DNA of 64,000 nt, taken from assembly GCA_024704765.1 (NCBI GenBank), contig JAKMXF010000356.1:1-64000 (forward strand), written 5' to 3'. The notes below the pieces were generated by a model. The model was not told the DNA's origin. It saw only the letters and a program-made list of their open reading frames with translations, and did not search any database. Each line of letters begins with the position of its first letter. Positions within the stretch are counted from its first letter, which is position 1. The stretch is from Oopsacas minuta. Lineage: Eukaryota > Porifera > Hexactinellida > Lyssacinosida > Leucopsacidae. Below are positions 55,162 through 64,000 of this stretch, piece by piece. Both the position numbers and the translations under genes were made by a program.

Positions 55162-55790
55162 CTTGATAGATAAAGTGAATATGTCTTATAATCTATTCTC
55201 ATGTTTTTATACATTTTTCTTACCTCTGTGAGAACAATGAGTGTGAAGGTGGTTATTTGGGTGTTGAGTCCTTTCATATAGTGTAAAGTCAGTTAGAAAT
55301 ATTCTAATCTGTATTCAACCGTTTTCCATTTCTTTTTGAGCTGATATTTTCTAATGTGCTTGAATTAACATATACATTCCAAACTATTGAAATTCAGTCA
55401 TTCAATTACTCAGATCTTCTTTTGTTGTACTTTTGCGAATTATTGCGTCAAAATATTTGGAATTTGAAAACTTTTCACCATCCGCTTCGCATACCCACGG
55501 CAATTCTGTTTCCAATTCGTAACCATTCTTTTGTGTCGGAACAGAGGAATTCCTGTACACTCTACAAAGTAACAATATAGGACCAGAGGGAGTCACATGA
55601 CAGAATATTCTGCTTCAAAGTAATAGACTATTATTATAGCATTTAATGAATATTCTATCAGCAAATACACTACATAACTATAATACTGTCTACATAATAC
55701 ATATCAATTAGCACTGTTACACTACAGCTAGAACCTACAATACTGAATTGTTATTTGTTAGAAGATAGAGCGAGCTGTTAAAATTATACT
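55162..55790. repeat. Duplicated intergenic block (E/F), pair of 61821-62405
   Basis: The promoter of E, the spacer and the 3' flank of F form about 600 bp that recur almost unchanged between H and I. This shows that an E/F-like junction and the H/I junction share a very recent origin or have been homogenised. Confidence 0.8.
55205..55211 (-). promoter_or_regulatory. TATA-like box, protease promoter type 1 (A, E, H)
   Basis: TATAAAA on the minus strand, 45-50 bp before the ATG. The same surroundings (TTTTTATACATTTTTCTTAC and GAACAATGAGTGTGAAGGTG) lie upstream of A (45089-45095) and H (61864-61870). Confidence 0.6.
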
Positions 55791-58257
55791 TTATTGTAGA
55801 AGATAATTGCTTCCTTCTTAGGCGTAAAGTCGAATTCAATGTAGTATTTGTAGAAGAATGAAACTCCAAAAATAAAGTCTGCTGAACCCTCTCCTAACGG
55901 ATTGAGGACGATTGTTGAGTAACACTCTTTTTCTATCAGAATAATATAATATTCAGGTTCCAAAGTAATCCTCTGTTTACCAAACAATATTTCAATAGTT
56001 GGAGCGATACTTCTTGATTCACACGCGACCATATTTTCATCATCAGGATCTAAATAGAATTACAAGAACAATCAAACAAACATGTATAAATCCTGAATCA
56101 CTAGAACAGTATAATTTCGCAGTTTAGAAATCCCACAGCTTGCCTAGGTTTGAATCTATGAATTTCTATACTTGAGATTTGTACATAAGATCAGCTGAAT
56201 TAAACTATTTTTGAACGAAATGGTAGGTGTACAGGCTACCCATCAAATTGGCGCACTTAATTCATTTCGTTATTGTCCACTGTTATAATTATGGCTAATC
56301 AGAGCACCCTTGAAACTTTGAAGTAGCAACATAAGTTCTTAGAAGCGAAACCAACTGTAACAACTTCCTATTCCAATTGTAGCATGTACGTGTTATTCTA
56401 GTTCAACTTACGAATGATAGCGTTTATTACATCCACAAATGCTTTAGGTGAGTAAACTGCAGGTGCCCCTGAATCAACTTCTACCATGCATGGGCCCATT
56501 CCTTTAATACAGAACTCATCTTTGTTGATGCTAATACTTGTCATCTTGATTATAGTTTGACCACCTGGTAACATATCCACCCCAACAGCGCTTTTGGGCA
56601 CTATGACTTTATCCATGCGACCGCCAAATGTGATCTCTCCTCCAACCTTCTTATTTGGTCCTGCTTCCAGATAAAGTGAATACACTGGGCGCGTAATAAG
56701 TTTCTGTTCAATCATGAAGTAGATTGCTGAAGGTTGATTATATTCTATATTCATGTTTAAACCTATACACAGGATATATAGATGATGTTATATTCTTACC
56801 AGAGTTTCACCCCGCGGCTTAAATATCCGCAGTTAGGAGTGAACCTATGCAACTAAATACGATAGATGCGGAAAATTATCGTAAATATACAAAAATCTCT
56901 CTCTCTCTATAAGAAATACACTGAAGAGCAAACAGTACTTAACTTACCAATTACACCATCGTTACCATCTTGTGCTTCAGAAAGGTCATCAGCTGCTCCA
57001 AACTGCATGTCATGTACAGTAATTAAATCTGTTATATGAACTTCATCATGTACTAAATCACCTTCTACATACTCATCAGCATAGTCTATTCTGAAGCTTT
57101 TATATTTCTGTTTTTTATCTACAACGTATTTTGGATGTCCCGCACAATTTTTATTTTTACCATCCAAGCACTTATCTCCGAATATCCAAAGTAGATCAGA
57201 TCCTGTGTCTAACTGCACCTAAGTACACATAATTATTGTAAATTGTTAAGTTTTTTTGTCCAAGTTGATTAATGAATTCTTTGATACAAGTGTAAAAATC
57301 TCAATCATCGTCTGTGCAGACTTGAAATTACCAAATTACTTTTCGTGGATTATTGGAATAATATTATTCTACTAAATATCTATTTTGGCAAAGAAAGATG
57401 AAATTGAATTTTAATAATCTTATTAGACATTTACAAATGGTAGAATCGAATTCTACGTCCCTGTTTACCCCTATTTAACAAGTGGAAGCTAATCTCTAGG
57501 ATAATTTTGAAATGTTCACCAAAAGGTGTGATAATATGATTAATCATATGATAAATCAGTGTATATCTATACATTTAATAGAATGTATTGAGCAATAGAA
57601 TTGCAGTCAACAATTAATACAAATACATTACAGTTCTAATTATAATACAAACACTCCACCAGAACTAATTCAATGCATTTATGCCTAATTGTAAAACCTT
57701 AAAATCTGATTGGGCTAAAATACAGAGGTGTCAAAAGGTGTGAAAATATACACATTAGAAATTTTTCAAATGTCAGGTCGACAACTAAATGTCAATACGA
57801 GTACACATGTCAAATTTGGTGTCTTAATCACAAAAGGTGTGAACAGCAGAGCGATAACATTTGTGCTGATTTTAAATTGGTATGTTTTGTGGCATTCTTA
57901 AGTTTCGGAATTAAGCTATATTAACCGAATACAGTAAATATATCTACAGAATTGTTCTAGGAATACCTTACATGCAATTCTAATGTAACTCACATTGAAT
58001 ATTTGTTTGGCTATTACTACTTGCATCAAATATACCAGTCCATGACGTATTCTTTGAGCTGGAGCATCATCAACAGTCTCTAAGTCAACTTCACACTTGC
58101 TTTGATTAGACATCAATTTACAGTTCCAATCTCGGGGATGGATTACTTCTAAAGGCACAGAGAATTGTTTGTCATTCTCTTCTACTCCTGACTTGGAGGC
58201 TACGTATCCCAGAGATAACGTCACAATGATACAGAGTAAACACATACGAGAATACAT
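55784..58257 (-). CDS. Pepsin-like aspartic protease, copy F
   Basis: Four exons, 58257-57994, 57218-56948, 56762-56412 and 56049-55784, give 383 residues with the longest introns of the array. It starts MYSRMCLLCIIVTLSLGYVA. Active sites are QLDTGSDLLW and VEVDSGAPAVYSP. The flap is IDYADEYVEG, with acidic residues replacing the glycines. The end is FIFGVSFFYKYYIEFDF. Intron 1 holds an AGGTGTGAACAG-family repeat (57695-57848). Its 5' flank is a worn version of the B/C/I type, with GATAAATA where the others have a TATA box. Confidence 0.87.
57695..57848. repeat. Interspersed repeat, AGGTGTGAACAG family
   Basis: CTGATTGGGCTAAAATACAG through CACAAAAGGTGTGAACAG. It is a relative of 35845-35985 and lies in intron 1 of copy F. 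Confidence 0.55.
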
Positions 58258-58938
58258 CTTATTGAATTCTTTTTTTCTACTTCTGAGTGATAGTTACACA
58301 AATTTTTCCTCGTATTTATCACCCATCTGAAGAATAGATTTGAAAGTGTTTTGATTAGAGGTTTGAGTCTATTGATACAATGAATAGACAATTTGAAAAG
58401 TGGTCTCTTGAATAGAAATTTTCATTTTTGCAGGAAAATTCTCGCATCTTTAGATCATATTTGAACCATTTATGTGATTTTTGTAATTCTAAAACTTTGA
58501 TTTAGCGTCTCTTTATTATATTCCACAATTCTATTCAAATAGAAATCTCGCTTCTAATCTATTACTTAAACTAGATCTTGAGCGTAGAATTTAATTGTTA
58601 AAGAAAAAGTGCCGGTGAACACATGATTCTCTATTCATCTCATAGATAATTCACCGAGAATGAATATATCACACAAGGTGCTTGTAGTATCCCTGTCTAT
58701 TTATCGGGGCAGCTATATTCTCATGTGTCTGCCTTATCTGTTTATTATTTCTATTAATCTCACTCTCATTCTGCTTCGGCATAATACTATATAATTCATT
58801 ACAATACTATCAGCAAATACACTACATAACTATAATACTGTCTACATAATACATATCAATTAGTACTGTTGCACTACAGCTAGAACCTACAATACTAAAT
58901 ATTTGTTAGATGATAGAGCGAGCAGTTGGTAGTTAGAA

Positions 58939-59475
58939 TTATTTCTTTGTCCAGAATGTTATAGATTCGTAATCACGCTTGAAGTAGAACTCTATGCAAT
59001 ACTTGATAAAGAATGGAATTCCAAACATCCAGTCAGTGCCTTCATGGTGATTTATATTAACAAGCCAACGGTACTTTCCTTTTCCTTCTACACGAATATA
59101 ATACTTAGGTTCTAAAGTGAGCTTTAATTTACCAAACATTATTTCAATAGTTGGGAAAGTATGGATCTTCTAGCAATCAACAATACCAAGTTCTTCAACA
59201 TCTATAGATAAAAAACAAACAAATAAACAAACATCAGATTAAGGTTAAACCAAATTCTAAAAGATATTTAATGAATTAGAATCCATTTTTGTAATCTTCA
59301 AAGTACACAGTAAATCGGGCCCACTCCATTCTGGTTCAGTGACCGATCTACTCTATATCAAATTCCGTGACAGTAAAAAACATCTCCTACTTTAAGACTT
59401 GTCATTATTGTCATATAATCTACTGTAATCACCATACCAACTTTAACTCCACTATCAACATCCACAAGATATCTT
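58939..59475 (-). pseudogene. Aspartic protease relic, copy G
   Basis: Only a last exon (about 59203-58939) and a ~105 bp island from the middle of exon 3 (about 59475-59368) remain. The last exon has an in-frame TAG where other copies have Lys (DCKK), followed by an otherwise normal end (WMFGIPFFIKYCIEFYF). The exon 3 island keeps the part around MTSLKVGD but lacks the second catalytic Asp. Exons 1 and 2 are absent; the sequence beyond 59475 is the flank also seen upstream of copy C. No function is expected. Confidence 0.85.
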
Positions 59476-59847
59476 ATACAGTTTGGTTTGTGGTCAGTGA
59501 AATGTATTTCAAAACAATACAACTATGCTTTAAGGAAGTAGAAGACAAGATATACGTACATTATGTGTTCAATTCTCCATCCAACCCCTATACAATTCTC
59601 GAATTATTTCAACACAAACAGTCTGAGATAATTCCCTAGATATGAAGCTAAGAACCAAAAGTTTGTCTGCTTATATTGAATAGTAATGAGTAAATAGGTT
59701 TAATGAATATTCTATCAGCAAATACACTACATAACTATAATACTGTCTACATAATACATATCAATTAGCACTGTTACACTACAGCTAGAACCTACAATAC
59801 TAAATTGTTAGTTGTTAGAAGAGAAAGCGAGCAGTTTGTAGCGAGGA

Positions 59848-61820
59848 TTATTTCTTTGTCCAGAAGTACAGATGTTCATCTTTATCTGTAAAGTCGAATT
59901 CAATGCAATACTTGATAAAAAATGGAATTCCAAATAACCAGTCAATGCCTCTATCGGGATTTTTACCAACACCACATTGGCACGTTTCTCCCATTACAAT
60001 GATATAATATTTGGATTCTAAAGTGATCTTTGATTCACCAAACATTATTTCAATAGTTGGGAACTCAGGGATATTCTTGCAATCAACAATCCCATGTGCA
60101 TCAGCATCTATAGATAGAAAACAAACATCAGATTAGGTTAAACCAAATTCTAAAAGATATTTAATGAATTAGAATCCATTTTTGTATCTTCAAAGTATAT
60201 AGTAAATTGGAACCACTCCATTCTGGTCCAGTGACCGATCTACTCTATATCAAATTCGATAGTTTGGCCCTAGCAAGCGAAGCGTACTTGTATTTATATT
60301 GACATTACAAATATTTGCTTACTTATCTCTTTGAGTAAATCATCTACAAATTCTTTCGGTCCATAGATAGATGCAGATCCTGAATCTACTAATATTTTAC
60401 ATTTGTGTATATCCTCACTACAGTAAAAAACATCTCCTACTTTAAGACTTGTCATTTCTGTCATATAATGTTCCTTAAGTTGAATACCAACTTTAACTCC
60501 GCTGTCTGCCTCCACAAGAGCCTCATTGTGACCTCCAAAAGTTATATCTCCTCCATCCATAGCAGTCTTTGCCTCTTTTACACACAGTGAATAGGCTGGT
60601 TCCGTAATTAGATTCTGTGCTATCATGTTATATATTACAGAAGGTTGATTGTGTTTTGTATCCATATTCAAACCTGAAGATTGTATTGGAATTATTTCCA
60701 ATCATGGTAATATTCATTGTGTACATTTTGAATGTATTCGTAATATGAGGGATACATTCAATTGGTCATATCGTGCATTTGTGGGAAATAATGTTCATAT
60801 ACACTTTCACCCCTGATTAATCACATATTGACACCTTTTTGACAAATTTCAAATTTAAGCTTAAGGATTACTTTCAACGGTTACATTGGAGTAAGAAAGT
60901 ATTCTGAATCCTGGTTCTATTGTTGTTTATGATTATAAAGAAAACAAATTGAGATATCTAAATATGAACTATTGAGTAGAATGTAATTTGAAGGAATTCA
61001 GATCGACAACTAACCCATTACACCATCAGCATATCTAAAGTTCAAAGTAGTGTCATCAGCAGCACCAAACAGCTGTGCTTTTACTGCAATTAAGTCTGTT
61101 ACATGAACATCAACACATGTTACCTCTTTACCTGTTATACGCCCCCCACCTGAATATCCAAGTTTGAAAGGCCTGTATAGCGGAGCTTTGTCAAGAACGA
61201 ACTTAGCATGTCCCTTACAATTGTCGTTTTTATCATCCAAGCACTCATTACTAAATACCCACAGGAGATCTGATCCTGAATCTAGCACAACCTAAGATAG
61301 CGTATTTAGATCTTTTTAGCTTAGAATCGAAGGAACAATTATAGTTACACAAAAGTTGGATAAAACAAATATATTATTTGGTAATATTACAACTCTAATT
61401 TATAAACTGAAAAATATTGTTAAATAATCCATTATTTCCATAAACTTGCAACTTCCCGCTCCTCCAATACACCCCTGCATATAAGCTATCTCTGGATAGA
61501 GCAAGCTATTGACTTACTGCAGTTACTGAAATAAATATATAACTCACTCTGAATGGTTGTTTAGCTGCACCGATTTCAATAATCATTACCAGCCGCAGTC
61601 CATTATTTACAGCTGGCACAGAAAGACTCTCTTTAACCGCAGATAGGTCTACTTCACATTGGCTTTGATTAGACATAAATTTACAGTTCCAATCTCGAGG
61701 ATTTATTACATCTAAACTAACAGAAAATATTTTCTTATTCTCTTCTACTCCTGGTTTGGAGGCTACGTATCCCAGAGATATCGTCACAATGATACAGAGT
61801 AAACACACACGAGAATACAT
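59848..61820 (-). CDS. Pepsin-like aspartic protease, copy H
   Basis: Four exons, 61820-61548, 61288-61015, 60673-60323 and 60107-59848, give 385 residues. The first active site reads VLDSGSDLLW, with Ser in place of the usual Thr, and the second is ILVDSGSASIYGP, so both are DSG. The flap is LGYSGGGRITG. An additional Cys lies after it (EVTCVDVHV). The core GGDITFGGHN and end WLFGIPFFIKYCIEFDF are complete. Promoter of the A/E type with TATAAAA on the minus strand at 61864-61870. Intron 2 has a GTTAGT donor. Confidence 0.88.
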
Positions 61821-62405
61821 CTTGATAGATAAAGTGAATATGTGTTATACTCTATTCTCACGTTTTTATACATTTTTCTTACCTCTGTGAGAACAATGAG
61901 TGTGAAGGTGGTTATTTGGGTGTTGAGTCCTTTCATATAGTGTAAAGTCAGTTAGAAATATTCTAATCTGTATTCAACCGTTTTCCATTTCTTTTTGAGC
62001 TGATATTTTCTAATGTGCTTGAATTAACATATACATTCCAAACTATTGAAATTCAGTCATTCAATTACTCAGATCTTCTTTTGTTGTACTTTTGCGAATT
62101 ATTGCGTCAAAATATTTGGAATTTGAAAACTTTTCACCATCCCGCTTCGCATACCCACGGCAATTCTGTTTCCAATTCGTAACCATTCTTTTGTGTCGGA
62201 ACAGAGGAATTCCTGTACACTCTACAAAGTAACAATATAGGACCAGAGGGAGTCACATGACAGAATATTCTGCTTCAAAGTAATAGACTATTATTATAGC
62301 ATTTAATGAATATTCTATCAGCAAATACACTACATAACTATAATACTGTCTACATAATACATATCAATTAGCACTGTTGCACTACAGCTAGAACCTACAA
62401 TACTA
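61821..62405. repeat. Duplicated intergenic block (H/I), pair of 55162-55790
   Basis: See the E/F block. Differences are only a few bases (for example one additional C at about 62141), plus a different end right at the 3' flank of copy I. Confidence 0.8.
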
Positions 62406-62430
62406 GCAACTAGAGCCGAGTAATTATTCC

Positions 62431-63908
62431 TTATAGCTTAGCATAGAAACAGATTGCTTCGTTCTTGGCTTTAAAGTCGAACTGAACATAATACTTCACA
62501 AACAGTGGTACACCGAATGACCAATCGAAGTCCTCGCCAAAATCATTTAACTTGATGGTTGAGAAACACTCCCTGTCATCTTCTTGGATGTAATATTTAG
62601 CTTCCAAAGTAATCAAATGTTTACCAAACATTATTTCAATAGCAGGAGTGGATTCTCTTGTCTTGCAGTCCACTAAACCATCATCACCAGGTTCTATAGG
62701 AATATAATTGAGTGCATAAATCTCAAATATACTCTCTCTCTCTCTCTCTCTCTATTTAATTATGAATCAACATTTCTTGGATGAATAGTGTAAACATATT
62801 GTTATACTCAAAATAGTAAAGTACCAACTTACTCAGAATGGAATTTATTTTATCCAGAAAATTTTTTTGGACATGCATATCAGCATTTCCTGTATCAAGG
62901 AGTGCTATGCATTTATTTATATCTTTGCCACAGAAGAATTCTTCTCCTAACTTAAGACTGGTCATTTTTGTTCTAGTTTTTCCACCAGCTATCATTTTTG
63001 CCTTAACCCCATCTATTTTAAGATTTACAAGCTTTTCATTGTGACCTCCGAATGTAATCTCTCCTCCGTCTACTGCGGTTGCTCCCCCTTTCAAATAAAT
63101 TGAATAGGATGGTTCCTTAATTAGTTTCTGTTTAATCATATAATAGATTATTGACGGTTCTCCATCACCCAGATACATGTTGAGACCTATATTCATGTAA
63201 ACAAGCTAACATTATTCACTAATTAACCGTGTTAGAGCCTCACTTTTGATAGGTTAAGACATTTTGACAGGTTTCGACACAAACCTGACTTAATTGACTT
63301 ACCCATTATTCCATCGTAACCCTCATACTCATCATTAACTTCACCAGCTGCACCAAACATCACATCTTTGACTATAAGTTTTGTTGCCAAATGAATTTCG
63401 TCTGCTACTTTAACACCAGATACTTCTCCATCCGCATACCCTATTTTGAATATTTTATACTCCTTGTCTTCTTCCAGTTCGTATTTAGCATGTCCCTCAC
63501 AATTTTCATCTTCTTCATCCAAGCACTCATCACTAAATACCCATAAGATGTCAGCTCCTGTATCTAAGAGAACCTAAGTGTGTATATATATTGTAAATCA
63601 CGAGACTATATTCTATACTACAAACTTTAACTCACTTTGAATGCTTGTTGTTTTTTACCTATTTTTATCGTTATAATGTATCTCATAGCATCATCCAAAT
63701 TGTTTACAAGTGCAGCATCCATAATCCCAGATAGCTTAACTTCACATTTGCTTTGATTAGACATCAATTTGCAGAATCTATCTCGCGGATGTATTACATC
63801 AAAATTTACAGAAAATATTCTGTCATTTTCTTCCGCTCCTGGTTTGGAGGCTACGTATCCCAGAGATAACGTCACAATGATACAGAGCAAGCACACACGA
63901 GAATACAT
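62431..63908 (-). CDS. Pepsin-like aspartic protease, copy I
   Basis: Four exons, 63908-63636, 63573-63303, 63186-62833 and 62693-62431, give 386 residues. It starts MYSRVCLLCIIVTLSLGYVA. The first active site is LLDTGADILW (Ala where others have Ser) and the second is ALLDTGNADMHVQ, in which the hydrophobic stretch after DTG is unusual. The flap is IGYADGEVSG. Core GGEITFGGHN and end WSFGVPLFVKYYVQFDF are present. The 5' flank is the same as in B and C, with TATATAAA on the minus strand at 63948-63955, and continues to the window edge, so the array probably goes on. Confidence 0.87.
62731..62754. repeat. CT microsatellite
   Basis: (CT)n of about 24 bp in the last intron of copy I. A shorter one is at about 56897 in copy F. 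Confidence 0.85.
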
Positions 63909-64000
63909 ATTTTAAGATAGGTTAGATCTACGAATTCTTTTCTCGTATTTATATATTCACTGGAAAAATAGATTTGTGAGTGTTATGATCGGACTTTGAA

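Noticed and set aside
1-64000. Bacterial or viral origin of the window or part of it
   Set aside because: Introns with consistent phases occur across nearly all of the window, and no operons, phage genes or retroviral polyprotein pieces were seen.
1-64000. tRNA or rRNA genes
   Set aside because: No cloverleaf with A and B boxes or rRNA core sequence was recognised by eye; a covariance-model scan could still find one.

Overview
The window is nuclear DNA of an animal. Genes are split by AT-rich introns with GT-AG (once GC-AG) borders, and metazoan families such as PALS1/MPP5, RBBP5, SMG6 and CAP are present. Overall the DNA is AT-rich, with many short terminal-inverted-repeat elements and GTTT microsatellites. 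The mix of compact split genes, numerous intronless coiled-coil/NHL proteins and strongly divergent families suggests an early-branching invertebrate, possibly a sponge. That placement is inference; no species is claimed. Exon models were built by hand from splice sites and reading phase. For BUD23, RBBP5, CAP, SMG6, PALS1, LRAT-like and all eight intact proteases the summed exon lengths are whole multiples of three. Layout: 0.3-1.6 kb (-) holds a C-type lectin plus two-Ig gene with a frameshift in the first Ig exon. 1.6-5.2 kb is mostly empty, with a possible transmembrane exon. 5.2-6.0 kb (+) is an LRAT/PLAAT-like gene. 6.2-10.4 kb (-) is a PALS1/MPP5-type MAGUK with an additional N-terminal PDZ. 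11.4-12.7 kb (-) is an intronless coiled-coil/NHL gene. 13.1-14.5 kb (+) is BUD23. 14.7-29.3 kb (+) is RBBP5, whose introns contain two intronless ankyrin genes (-) and one intronless NHL gene (+). 29.6-31.6 kb (+) is the cyclase-associated protein CAP. 32.2-33.7 kb is an inverted second copy of the 11.4-12.7 kb NHL gene that has lost its ATG. 34.0-42.8 kb (+) is SMG6/EST1A with a complete PIN-domain aspartate set; a 3.4 kb intron contains an intronless CAP-Gly gene (-) and an intronless coiled-coil gene (+). 43.1-64.0 kb (-) is a head-to-tail array of eight intact four-exon pepsin-like aspartic proteases plus one wrecked copy, and it runs off the right edge. Two themes stand out. First, housekeeping genes (RBBP5, SMG6) host intronless genes in their long introns; several hosted or nearby genes share a similar N-terminal coil joined to different C-termini (NHL, CAP-Gly, or none). 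Second, the protease cluster has expanded recently: copies share a ~130 bp 3' flank and two recognisable promoter types, and flanking blocks of several hundred bases are nearly identical, while the proteins have diverged around the active-site flap.
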